A DNA stretch of 64,000 nucleotides from JACKFB01 sp041389525 (GTDB lineage: Bacteria; Myxococcota_A; UBA9042; PHBI01; JACKFB01). Below, piece by piece: positions 1 to 8,096 of the stretch. Where the stretch lies: contig JAWKRR010000015.1 in assembly GCA_041389525.1 (NCBI GenBank), positions 1-64,000 of the forward strand, in the 5' to 3' direction. Each line of letters begins with the position of its first letter. Position 1 is the stretch's first letter. Position numbers and translations under genes: made by a program. The notes under the pieces are model-generated. The model was not told where the DNA came from. It worked only from the letters and a program-made list of their open reading frames with translations, and made no database searches.

Positions 1-2698
1 TGGTGACGAACTCCATGCTCAGCTCCAGCGAGATGTAGACGCCGATCTCGCCGAGCCCGCCGAAGAGAGGCGAGATCATGTCCACGTCGACGAAGAGGTC
101 GCCGATCTGGATCTTCATGATGCCGTCGGTGCTGCAGCCGTTGATGATGGGCGGCAAGAGGAAGTCGAGGTTGAGCGCGAGCTCGTCGACCGGGATGCCG
201 AGGCCGCCGGTGTCGCCGCCGGTCAGCGTCGCGATCGCGTCTGCGTCGAGCGACAGATTCAGCGTGCCGCCGTACCAGACCGCCATCAGCAGCTCGTTGA
301 GGAAGTCGTCCCACAGGGCGAACTCGAAGGAGGACTTGCCGGGGAGGTTCCACAGCGGCGAGTAGCCCTTGAGGCAGGTGCCGCGGGCCAGCGAGCCGAG
401 CGGGTTCTGCGGCACCTTCTTCGTGGCGTCGATGAGGGCTCCGAGGCCCAAGCGCGCGCCGTCGTCGGTGAAGGCCAGCGAGTGGACCCGGCTGTCCAGG
501 GTCAGGCTGATGGAGTCGAGGCCCTCGGCCAGCGGCGGGATCTCGAAGGTCTGGCTGATGGCGAGGGCGTCCAGCAGGGTCGTCAACGTGTCGCCGACCA
601 GGGTGCCGATCTGGTCCTCGAAGAGGTCCTCGATGGTGCCGGTGAAGATGTTGATGAGGAAGTCGATGAGCCAGTCGAAGAGCCAGCCCAAGATGCCGTC
701 GATGTCGATGTCGATGGCCTGCAGCTCGACGTTCGGGTTCACCAACGCGACGTTCATCACCGCCTCTTTGGCCGACGCCAGCAGGTCGGCCTTCAGGTCG
801 ATGACGCCGATCTGCAGCTTGCCGCCGAAGTCCGGGCAGAGGTCGATGCCCAACACCTTGCACTCGCCCTTCAGCTTCACCTTGATCTGCATGTTCTTGA
901 TCTTGGTGCCGAAGTGCAGGCCGCCGTTGAAGGGGTCGAGGTAGATCTCGGGCGGGTTGAACGCGAGGCCCGACAGGATCAGGTCGTAGCCAAGCCCGAC
1001 CGAGGTCGGCGGCGGCAAGATCGTGCCCAAGTCGAAGGCGCCGATGGCCCCCTCGAGGATGGTCGCCAGGTCGTCGGGGTGGGTCGGGTTGTGGTTGCCG
1101 TCGTCGAAGAACTGGTCGTCGAGCCACGCCTTGATCGCGTCGGGGATGAAGGGCGGCTTCGGGTCCATCGAGTAGTATTTCTCAGCGAAATAGAAGGACT
1201 GGATGATCTTGGTGGTCTGGCCGGCTTGGTCTTCGGCCTCGATCTCCAGGACGTTGAGACCCCAGCGCGGGATCATGATGGCGGTCCAGGTGCCGTCGGG
1301 ATTGATCTTCGCCGGGATGCCGTTGACGCGGACCGCGGCGACGCCGGTGATGGTGTCGTTGGCGATGCCCGAGACCGTCACGCTGGGCTTGAAGCCCTGC
1401 AGCGTGGCGCCGCGCTCAGGGTGGAGCACCGTGATGGTCGGGGGCGCGCCCTCGATCTGGACGTCGACGCTGCCGCCGACCGTCGGGGTGTCGGCCAGCC
1501 GCACGCTGATGGTGTAGGTGCCCTCCTCGGTGAAGCTGAGGGTCTTGTCGCCGAAGAACTTGGCCGGCGCGCCCATGGGCGAGACCTCGGCCGGCAGCGT
1601 GGCGGCGTCGACCACGGGGTTGTCGTACTTGTCGCGCGCGATGACGACGAGGTTCATCTTCTCGTAGGTCGCGAAGAAGGGCTTCGGCGGCTGCAGCGCC
1701 AACTGCATCGTGACCGGGATGTCGGGCGTGACCTCGAGCACCGACGGCGAGAGCGCGAAGAGCGTCCAGTCGAGGGCCTGGGGCACGCAGCGCACCGCGT
1801 ACTTCCCGCTGACGGTGCCGGAGACGGCGAAACCGGTCAGCGACAGCTTGGTCGGCATGTCGATGGCCATCGGGAAGCCCTCGACGGGGTTGCCCTGCTT
1901 GTCCTCGGCGTGGCAGGCGACCGTCGTCGAGTAGCCCGCCACGATGCTGGGCGCGCCCAAGGTGGTGATCAGCCGGTAGGGCTGGCCCGGGGTGACCGTG
2001 ACCATCGCAGGGGTCGCGTCCTCGGGGCCGTTCTTCTGGCGGCAGGACACGCCGTAGGTGCCGACCGTCAGCGCCTTGAGCTTGAAGTCCGAGTGCAGCA
2101 AGCCGTCGACGCTGCCCGGCTTCGTGCCGGCGGGGTTCACGAAGACCTGCCAGCCCTCCTCGACCGGGTTGTCGTAGGCGTCGCGACCGGAGCAGGTGAC
2201 CTGGGCGGTGCTGCCGGCGGGCAGCGCGTTCGGCTGGACCACCGTCTCGATGTCTAGCGCGGGGCCGGCCTCGACGCGGATGATGGCGGGCGTGGGGTCG
2301 ATCCAGTTGGTGGCGTCGAGGATGCAGCGAACTTTGTACGTCGCCGCCGAGAGGAACGTGACGTGGTCACCGTCGACCGTGGGCTGATGGAGGATGCCGC
2401 CGGGGGTCTCGTAGAGCTCCCAGTGGGTCGGGGGCGCGCCCTGACCCTCGGCGAGGCCCTGGACCTCGCAGCGCACGAGCACCTGCACGCCCGCCGACGG
2501 GGCGTCGTCGCTGACGCCGGTCTGCACGGTCAGCGAGGTGATGGGCGTGTCGATGGGCTTGATGGGCCCTGCGTCGGGCTTGACCCCGCCGCTGTCGACC
2601 GAGCCGGCGGTCCCCGGGGTGCTGTCCGCGCAGCCGCCAGCCAGCAGGAGCGCGCCAAGAGCTAAAGATGTAACGACGCTCAGAGCGCGCTGCCGCAT
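1..2698 (-). CDS. Large Ig-like-domain lipoprotein (3' end outside window)
   Basis: The frame is open from ATG at 2698 to the left window edge (about 899 residues), so the C-terminus is missing. Residues 1-23 form a lipoprotein signal ending LLAGGC (Cys23 lipidated), followed by a short Gly/Asp/Pro linker. Roughly residues 50-520 look like successive beta-sandwich (Ig/bacterial Ig-like) domains, with recurring strand patterns of the type YxVxC and repeated GxPV linkers. The visible C-terminal half is different: long amphipathic stretches rich in Ile, Leu, Phe and Asp around residues 655-700 (for example WLFDWLIDFLINIF), which could suit a lipid-binding fold, but I do not recognise the family. 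Likely anchored in the outer membrane or exposed at the surface. A good minus-strand promoter lies at 2732-2760. The gene is divergent from the helicase gene. Confidence 0.85.
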   Translation of the reverse strand, partial: MRQRALSVVTSLALGALLLAGGCADSTPGTAGSVDSGGVKPDAGPIKPIDTPITSLTVQTGVSDDAPSAGVQVLVRCEVQGLAEGQGAPPTHWELYETPGGILHQPTVDGDHVTFLSAATYKVRCILDATNWIDPTPAIIRVEAGPALDIETVVQPNALPAGSTAQVTCSGRDAYDNPVEEGWQVFVNPAGTKPGSVDGLLHSDFKLKALTVGTYGVSCRQKNGPEDATPAMVTVTPGQPYRLITTLGAPSIVAGYSTTVACHAEDKQGNPVEGFPMAIDMPTKLSLTGFAVSGTVSGKYAVRCVPQALDWTLFALSPSVLEVTPDIPVTMQLALQPPKPFFATYEKMNLVVIARDKYDNPVVDAATLPAEVSPMGAPAKFFGDKTLSFTEEGTYTISVRLADTPTVGGSVDVQIEGAPPTITVLHPERGATLQGFKPSVTVSGIANDTITGVAAVRVNGIPAKINPDGTWTAIMIPRWGLNVLEIEAEDQAGQTTKIIQSFYFAEKYYSMDPKPPFIPDAIKAWLDDQFFDDGNHNPTHPDDLATILEGAIGAFDLGTILPPPTSVGLGYDLILSGLAFNPPEIYLDPFNGGLHFGTKIKNMQIKVKLKGECKVLGIDLCPDFGGKLQIGVIDLKADLLASAKEAVMNVALVNPNVELQAIDIDIDGILGWLFDWLIDFLINIFTGTIEDLFEDQIGTLVGDTLTTLLDALAISQTFEIPPLAEGLDSISLTLDSRVHSLAFTDDGARLGLGALIDATKKVPQNPLGSLARGTCLKGYSPLWNLPGKSSFEFALWDDFLNELLMAVWYGGTLNLSLDADAIATLTGGDTGGLGIPVDELALNLDFLLPPIINGCSTDGIMKIQIGDLFVDVDMISPLFGGLGEIGVYISLELSMEFVT

Positions 2699-2731
2699 GG
2701 ATGTCCCCGGAACGGAGGTATTTCAATTCGG

Positions 2732-2760
2732 AGTATAGGGTTCTGGCGCGTCGCCTACAA
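2732..2760 (-). promoter_or_regulatory. Candidate sigma-70 promoter for the Ig-like lipoprotein
   Basis: On the minus strand TTGTAG (2760-2755), a 17 bp spacer and TATACT (2737-2732). The predicted transcript start would be about 25 bp upstream of the ATG at 2698. Position and spacing are right; promoter function is inferred. Confidence 0.55.
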
Positions 2761-2853
2761 ACACGGAGTTCGCTAATCTTGTCGCGGAACTGAACCCTCG
2801 GGAGCACGCCGCGCGCTTCCCTCCGCGCCTACCGCGGGATAGCGTCCGGCGCC

Positions 2854-4881
2854 ATGTCTGAGCCCGACCTCCTCCTAAAAGGATTGAACCCCCAGCAGCG
2901 CGACGCCGTCGTCCATCGCGGCGGTCCGCTGCTCGTGCTCGCCGGCGCCGGCAGCGGCAAGACGCGCGTCATCGCCGTGCGGATCGCGCACCTCGTCGAG
3001 ACGGGGACCGCGCCAGAGCACATCCTGGCGCTGACCTTTACCAACAAGGCGGCCGGCGAGATGGCCGAGCGGGTCACCCACCTCGTGGGGACCCAGGCCG
3101 CCGAGCAGATCACCGTCAGCACCTTCCACGCGCTGGGTCTGCGCTTCGTCGAGGAGGAGGCGAAGCGGCTGGGTCTGAGCCGCCCGATCACCCTGATCGA
3201 CGCCAGCGACCAAGCCGTCGCGGTGCGCCAGTGCCTCAAGCGCCTGCGAATCGACCCGCGCCGCCACGACCCGCGCCTCTTCCTGTCGGGGATCTCCCGC
3301 GCCCGCAACGCCGGCATCACCGCCGAGGACCTCGCGAAGCGCTCCGACAGCCGCTACACGGCCGCGGTGTACCAGGGCTACATCGAGTGGCTGCGCGCCA
3401 ACCGCGCCGTGGACTTCGACGACCTGCTGCTGCTGCCGCTGAAGCTGCTGCGCGAAGACCCCGAGGTGCTCGCGCGCTGGCGCGATCGCTTCCGCACCGT
3501 GCTCGTCGACGAGTACCAGGACACCAACACCGTCCAGTTCGAGCTGGTGCGCATCCTCACCGAGCAGCACCGCCAGCTCTGCGTGGTGGGCGACGACGAC
3601 CAGAGCATCTACGGCTGGCGCGGCGCGTGCATCGACAACATCCTGGGCTTCGAGGACTGGTTCGCGGACGCGCGGGCCATCGCGCTGGAGCAGAACTACA
3701 GGTCCACCGGCCACATCCTGGCGTCGGCCAACGCGGTCATCGCGCTCAACCGCAGCCGCAAGGAGAAGCGCCTGTGGTCGGACGGCGGCGACGGCGAGAA
3801 GCCGCGCGTCGTCACCTGCAAGGACCCAGTGGGCGAGGCGTCGTTTGTGGCCGCCGAGATCCACCGGGCGCACACCGAGGAGGGGCGCCCGTACGCGGAC
3901 TTCGGCGTGCTCTTTCGGGCGTCGGCGCAGGCGTCTGCCATCGAGGAGGCCTTCCGGTTGGCCGGCATCCCGTACCGGCTGGCCGGCGCCTTCGGCTTCT
4001 ACGAGCGCAAAGAGGTCAAGGACGTCATCGCCTACCTGCGACTGGTCCATAATCCCAAGGATCGCGCGGCCTTTGCGCGCATCGTGAACTTCCCGCAGCG
4101 GGGGATCGGGCCGAAGCGGTTGGCGTCGCTGCTGACCTTCGCCGACGAGCATCACCTGTCGCCGCTGGCCTCTTGTGAGCGGGCCGACGAGGTGCCGGGG
4201 ATCTCGGGGGCGGAGGCGCGGGCGCTGCGCGAGCTGCACAGGGTCGTGGGGCGAGCGCAGGACCGTTTTCGCAGCGACAGCGCGGACCTGGCGGCGGTGG
4301 CCGAGCAGCTCTGCGAGGACGTGGGGGCGCGGGCGGCGTGGATTCGCGATCCGACCGAGGGGCCCGGCGGGCACACGCGGTGGCGCACGGTGGAGGCGCT
4401 GATGGAGGCGATCCGGCGGTGGCAGACCCGCGCGAAGCCTGGGTCGGACATCGGCGACTGGATTCAGTCGACGGCGCTGGATCGGCGTGAACCGGAGGGG
4501 GCGGAGGCCGAGGACCAGGTCAGCCTGATGACGGTGCACGCGTCAAAAGGCCTGGAGTGGCCTGTGTGTTTCGTCATTGGGTGTCAGGAAGGGACGATGC
4601 CCCATCAGCGGACCATCGACGAGGGCGGCGACATGTCGGAGGAGCGGCGGCTCTTCTATGTCGCCATCACGCGGGCCCGCTCGAGGTTGTACCTGTCGTG
4701 GAGCCGGACCCGGCGCACCTTTCACGGCAACGAGCCGGCCCGACGCACGCGCTTCCTCGACGCCATCCCGCTGGAGCACATCGAGATGGTGGACCGGCTC
4801 CAGGGCGGCAGCGAGGCCAGCAAGGAGCAGACCCAGGCCCGCTTCGCCGCGCTCCTAGACAGGATCGGGCGGGCGAAATAG
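2854..4881 (+). CDS. UvrD/Rep/PcrA-family ATP-dependent DNA helicase
   Basis: A 675-residue SF1A 3'-5' helicase, the same length class as E. coli Rep (673), acting in replication restart or repair. The motifs are intact: Q-motif LNPQQRDAV near residue 11, Walker A AGAGSGKT (30-37), motif Ia TFTNKAAGEM, Walker B VDEYQD (D219, E220), motif III GDDDQSIYGWRGA from 246, the LEQNYRS motif IV region, TVHASKGLE (560-568) and the motif VI YVAITRAR. It is shorter than UvrD and lacks a long C-terminal extension, so Rep-like is the better guess, but Rep, PcrA and UvrD cannot be separated with certainty here. No convincing Shine-Dalgarno precedes the ATG. The gene is divergent from the lipoprotein gene, and the secreted ClpP-like gene follows after a short gap. 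Confidence 0.95.
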   Translation: MSEPDLLLKGLNPQQRDAVVHRGGPLLVLAGAGSGKTRVIAVRIAHLVETGTAPEHILALTFTNKAAGEMAERVTHLVGTQAAEQITVSTFHALGLRFVEEEAKRLGLSRPITLIDASDQAVAVRQCLKRLRIDPRRHDPRLFLSGISRARNAGITAEDLAKRSDSRYTAAVYQGYIEWLRANRAVDFDDLLLLPLKLLREDPEVLARWRDRFRTVLVDEYQDTNTVQFELVRILTEQHRQLCVVGDDDQSIYGWRGACIDNILGFEDWFADARAIALEQNYRSTGHILASANAVIALNRSRKEKRLWSDGGDGEKPRVVTCKDPVGEASFVAAEIHRAHTEEGRPYADFGVLFRASAQASAIEEAFRLAGIPYRLAGAFGFYERKEVKDVIAYLRLVHNPKDRAAFARIVNFPQRGIGPKRLASLLTFADEHHLSPLASCERADEVPGISGAEARALRELHRVVGRAQDRFRSDSADLAAVAEQLCEDVGARAAWIRDPTEGPGGHTRWRTVEALMEAIRRWQTRAKPGSDIGDWIQSTALDRREPEGAEAEDQVSLMTVHASKGLEWPVCFVIGCQEGTMPHQRTIDEGGDMSEERRLFYVAITRARSRLYLSWSRTRRTFHGNEPARRTRFLDAIPLEHIEMVDRLQGGSEASKEQTQARFAALLDRIGRAK

Positions 4882-4959
4882 CGGCCTTGCAAGGCCGTGG
4901 GGGACCGGGCACGCTACGCGTCCCGCCACCTCGACCGCCTATTCTGGGGGACCGACCTC

Positions 4960-5682
4960 ATGCGACGACTGCTCGCCACTCTCGTGACCACCGCGGCGCT
5001 GCTGCTGCTGACGCTGTCAGCTCACGCGCTCGAGCTCACCCAGCGCCAGATCCCGGTCAGCGGCTCACTGAACGTGGCCGGCGCCGCGAAGGTCGCCGAC
5101 AAGATTCTGGACCTCGAGAGCGCCGGGATTGCGCCGATCTACCTGATCATCAGCGCGACCGACGGCACCGCCCAGGGCGTGATGCTGGTCGCCGACACGA
5201 TCCAGCAGGTGGAGAGCCCCGTCGTCGCGGTCGTCGTGACCCAGGTCCACGGGGCCGGGACCGCGGTCGCGCCGTTTGCGGATCGCGTCGTCATCTACCC
5301 GTCGGCCGGCCTGGTCTTCACCGAGGTCCCCTACGAGGGCGTCAAGAAGCCCGAGCCGCCGAAGCCGCTGGCCGAGGGCGCCGAGGCCCCCAAGGAGGTG
5401 CCCAAGGTCGAGCCGGGCGAGGTGCTGCTCCAGAAGGTGCGCACCACGTACCTGGACCGGTTCTGGGAGCGCGTCGCCACGCGTATCCGCTGGAAATCAC
5501 AGACCCTCCTCACCCGAATCGAGGAGGGCGGCTTCATCGTGACGCCCCGCGAGGCGGTCGAGCAGAAGATGGCCGACGCCATCGTCGACCGCGTGACCTT
5601 GCTGCGGCTCCCCGAGACGAAGCGCGAGGTGAAGACCATCACCACCGAGAAGAAAGAGCGGACGGTGACGCCCTCGCCCTGA
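4960..5682 (+). CDS. Secreted ClpP/crotonase-fold protein lacking the protease triad
   Basis: 240 residues from ATG 4960. I chose this start because a clean signal peptide (RRLLATLVTTAALLLLTLSAHA, cut after Ala23) begins there; the frame extends 21 codons further upstream without a signal. Residues 30-125 follow the ClpP strand order: a GSLNVAGAAKVADKILDLE helix, an IYLIISATDG strand, a helix, VAVVVTQVHGAG and an RVVIYPSAGLVFTEVP strand. Where ClpP has GQAASMG, this protein has TQVHGAG, so Gly98 replaces the nucleophilic Ser. Where ClpP has the catalytic His, it has Thr121/Glu122. The C-terminal part holds a Pro/Glu/Lys-rich insert (about 128-155) and a charged tail. It is probably a periplasmic non-catalytic binding or scaffold protein (inference). 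It converges on the GspF-like gene. Confidence 0.75.
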   Translation: MRRLLATLVTTAALLLLTLSAHALELTQRQIPVSGSLNVAGAAKVADKILDLESAGIAPIYLIISATDGTAQGVMLVADTIQQVESPVVAVVVTQVHGAGTAVAPFADRVVIYPSAGLVFTEVPYEGVKKPEPPKPLAEGAEAPKEVPKVEPGEVLLQKVRTTYLDRFWERVATRIRWKSQTLLTRIEEGGFIVTPREAVEQKMADAIVDRVTLLRLPETKREVKTITTEKKERTVTPSP

Positions 5683-5686
5683 GGAT

Positions 5687-5706
5687 CGGCGCCCACCGAG
5701 GCGCCG
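5687..5706. terminator. Hairpin between convergent genes
   Basis: CGGCGCC, 6-nt loop, GGCGCCG: a perfect 7 bp stem exactly between the stop of the ClpP-like gene and the stop of the GspF-like gene. There is no clear T-tract, so it may be a bidirectional terminator of the weak GC-rich kind. Confidence 0.45.
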
Positions 5707-6933
5707 TCAGCGCAGGTCGTAGGGCATCTCCTTCTCGATCATCTTGAAGATGTCCTCGGTCCCTCGGCTGACCTGGCCGAACGCCTCGATGATGCCGAGG
5801 GCCACCCAGGCGAAGATGACGATGGTCATCACGAAGCCCAGGGCGCGCAGCAGGCCGCGGATGCCGCGGGCGAGGCGCTCGGCGTAGGCGATGGCGAGGC
5901 CGCGCAGCGAGTCCACCAGCGTCCCGGCGCGCTCGCCGGCGATGAGGACCATGAGCTCGCCCGCCGGAATCAGCCCGGTCATCCCGATGGATTCGGAGAG
6001 GGTCTTGCCCGCGGAGAGCATGGCGCCGGCCTCTGCCGCGCATTGGCGGGCGAAGGGGTCCACGGTCGTCGCGGCGGCGGAGTCCAGCGCGTCGTAGAGC
6101 GGCAGGCCTGCCTCGATCTGGTCGGCGAAGGAGCGGCAGAAGGCGCCGCGCACCGCGAGCCGGTAGACGCTGGCGGGCCAGGGGAGTCGCCACGCGGCGC
6201 GGCGCAGGTCTTGGCCCAGGCGGGTCGTGCGCAAGAGCCGCGGGAGCAGGACCGCGAAGAAGAAGAGGATCGCGGCCACGAGGGCGAGATTCCCGAGGAC
6301 TTTGGCCACATAGGCCCCCGCGGAGCCCGTCATCAGCTCAGGGATCGGGCCGAGGAGTATGGAGGTCGCCAGCACCCCCAGCGGGTAGATCGCCGAGCGG
6401 AAGACCTGCCGCTGGGTGTCGAGGGTGGCGTCGATGCGGGCGGCGATGGCGTCCAGGGCCATGGGGACCGAGCCCGTGCGCTCGGCGGTGCGGAGGCTCT
6501 GCAGCGCGGTCGCGTCGAAGAGCTCGGGGTAGCGGGCGGCGGCGTCGGCGAGGGACGCGCCGGCCTCGAGGTCGGCGCCGATGCCCACGAGGCAGGCGCG
6601 CAGGCGAGGGTGGGCGCCGGTGCCGAGGGTGCGCAGGGCCTCGGGCATGCCGAGACCCGCGTGCAGCAGCCGCGAGAGGCTGGCCGCGGCGTCGCGAACC
6701 GATGCGCGCGGGATGCGAAACCACGGCTCGCTGGGGGCGGGGCCCGGCGCCGAAGCCGCGGGGACCGCGAACCCGGCCCCGCGCGCGGTCGACACGGGCC
6801 GCTCGGCCGGCTGCGCCACGGCGGGCTCGTCGGAGACCGAGCTCTCGCGGGCCTGCCACTTGCGGAACACGATGCCGCAACGCGCGCACTCGGCGGACTC
6901 GGCCTGTGGGAATCCGCAGCGCGGGCACTCCAT
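5707..6933 (-). CDS. Zinc-ribbon plus GspF/PilC-like (T2SF) membrane protein
   Basis: 408 residues. The N-terminus is a zinc ribbon, Cys3-x2-Cys6 and Cys16-x2-Cys19 (MECPRCGFPQ, CARCGIVF), followed by a Pro/Ala linker of about 55 residues. Two type II secretion F (T2SF) helical domains follow: about 95-180 (the SLSRLLHAGLGMPEALRTLG type) and about 270-360 (SFADQIEAGLPLYDALDSAA). Each precedes hydrophobic segments, with transmembrane helices near 190-210, 215-240 and 370-395, as in GspF/PilC, the inner-membrane platform of type II secretion and type IV pilus machines. No ATPase or pseudopilin gene is adjacent, so this is not a normal GspF locus. The zinc-ribbon fusion is unusual. It is divergent from the SDR operon. 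Confidence 0.85.
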   Translation of the reverse strand: MECPRCGFPQAESAECARCGIVFRKWQARESSVSDEPAVAQPAERPVSTARGAGFAVPAASAPGPAPSEPWFRIPRASVRDAAASLSRLLHAGLGMPEALRTLGTGAHPRLRACLVGIGADLEAGASLADAAARYPELFDATALQSLRTAERTGSVPMALDAIAARIDATLDTQRQVFRSAIYPLGVLATSILLGPIPELMTGSAGAYVAKVLGNLALVAAILFFFAVLLPRLLRTTRLGQDLRRAAWRLPWPASVYRLAVRGAFCRSFADQIEAGLPLYDALDSAAATTVDPFARQCAAEAGAMLSAGKTLSESIGMTGLIPAGELMVLIAGERAGTLVDSLRGLAIAYAERLARGIRGLLRALGFVMTIVIFAWVALGIIEAFGQVSRGTEDIFKMIEKEMPYDLR

Positions 6934-7008
6934 GGGCGCAATGTACCAGCGGTCCCCACGCCGGGCCAGCGCACGACTCGGCGGGCGCCTCCAAGGCTCC
7001 GATCATCC

Positions 7009-7037
7009 TTGACTTTCGGGGCCTGGGAGTCGACAAA
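7009..7037 (+). promoter_or_regulatory. Weak candidate promoter for the SDR-to-der operon
   Basis: TTGACT (7009-7014), 17 bp spacer, GACAAA (7032-7037). The -35 is near consensus and the -10 is poor. The start codon is only 7 bp beyond the -10, so the transcript would be nearly leaderless. Confidence 0.3.
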
Positions 7038-7043
7038 GCCCCC

Positions 7044-8096
7044 ATGTCAACCCCGGTGGAAAAGCGCGGCGCGAAGGGCTCGCGGGCAACCCGCCGCGAG
7101 GCAGCGCCGACCGGCGCCCGGGTGGCCGTCACGGGCGCGTGCACCTACCTCGGGCAGCGCCTCATCGCCGCCCTCGAGCGCGACCCCGCCTGCGAACACA
7201 TCGTCGCGCTGGACATCGCCCGCCCGCTCACCGCGCGCACCAAGACGCGCTTCGTGCGCCTGGACCTCACGCGGCCCGACGCCGACGAGACCATGGCCCG
7301 CACCCTGGTCGCCGACGGCGTCCAGACCTTGTGCCACCTCGCGTTTCTCGGCTTTCCGTCCCACTCCGGCGCCTGGGCCCACGAGCTGGAGGCCATCGGC
7401 TCCCTCTACGTGATGAACGCCGCCGCCGCCGCCAGCGTGGACAAGGTCGTGATGAGCTCGACGACCATGGTCTACGGGCCCTACCCGGACAACCCGAACT
7501 ACCTCACCGAGAAGCACGCGCTGCGCGGCCTGCGCGCCAGCCGCTGGGTCTCCGACAAGGTCGGCGCCGAGCACGAGCTGGCCCGCCTCGCCAAAGAGCG
7601 CTCCGACATCACGACCACCGCGCTGCGCTTCGCCCCCGTGGTCGGGCCCGCCCACAAGAGCCTCATCACCCGAATCCTTCGCCGCCCCGCGATGCTGCGC
7701 CTGATGGGCTTCGACCCGTTGATGCAGTTCCTCCACGAGGAGGACGCGGTCGCCGCGCTGTTGCTGGCCGTCCGCGGACACCACCCAGGCGCCTACAACA
7801 TCGTCCCCGACGGGGTGATGTACTACTCCCAGGTGCTCAAGCTCGGCGGGAAGCTGCCGCTACCGCTGCCCCGCATCCTGGCGGCGCCGGTCGCGACCAC
7901 GCTCTGGAACCTCGAGCTCGTCGACATGCCCGGGCGCTTCCTCGACTTCTTCCGGTACAGCTTCTGTGCCGACGGCACCCGCGCCCGCGAGTCCATGGGG
8001 TTTGCGCCGCGCTACTCGACGCGCCAGGCGCTGCAAGCCTTCTTCGACGCGCGCCGCGCTGGTACTACGCCGCGAGACCTCACGGAGGCCGTGTGA
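7044..8096 (+). CDS. NAD(P)-dependent epimerase/dehydratase-like SDR
   Basis: 350 residues from ATG 7044. Upstream in-frame codons are Arg/Pro-rich and lie in the intergenic region, so this start is preferred. After about 20 basic residues the Rossmann strand VAVTGACTYLG gives the extended-SDR nucleotide-binding Gly motif. The segment KVVMSSTTMVYGP matches the SDR Ser/Thr active-site region. The usual Tyr-x3-Lys appears as Trp168-x3-Lys172 (WVSDK), so the catalytic Tyr seems absent. Residues around 225-260 (MQFLHEEDAVAALL) and YNIVPDG are typical of sugar-nucleotide epimerase relatives. It overlaps the acyltransferase gene by one base (TGATG). Pairing of such an SDR with a PlsC-like acyltransferase also occurs in actinobacteria, suggesting a lipid-linked role (inference). 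Confidence 0.88.
   Translation: MSTPVEKRGAKGSRATRREAAPTGARVAVTGACTYLGQRLIAALERDPACEHIVALDIARPLTARTKTRFVRLDLTRPDADETMARTLVADGVQTLCHLAFLGFPSHSGAWAHELEAIGSLYVMNAAAAASVDKVVMSSTTMVYGPYPDNPNYLTEKHALRGLRASRWVSDKVGAEHELARLAKERSDITTTALRFAPVVGPAHKSLITRILRRPAMLRLMGFDPLMQFLHEEDAVAALLLAVRGHHPGAYNIVPDGVMYYSQVLKLGGKLPLPLPRILAAPVATTLWNLELVDMPGRFLDFFRYSFCADGTRARESMGFAPRYSTRQALQAFFDARRAGTTPRDLTEAV

Noticed and set aside
482..2257. Long plus-strand open frame opposite the first lipoprotein gene
   Set aside because: Composition is Arg/Val/Asp/Gly-rich with no domain or signal; it is an antisense shadow of the minus-strand lipoprotein, which has a lipobox and an uninterrupted frame.
2875..4539. 554-codon minus-strand open frame inside the helicase gene
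   Set aside because: No recognisable domain; third-position GC bias creates it. The plus strand has all helicase motifs.
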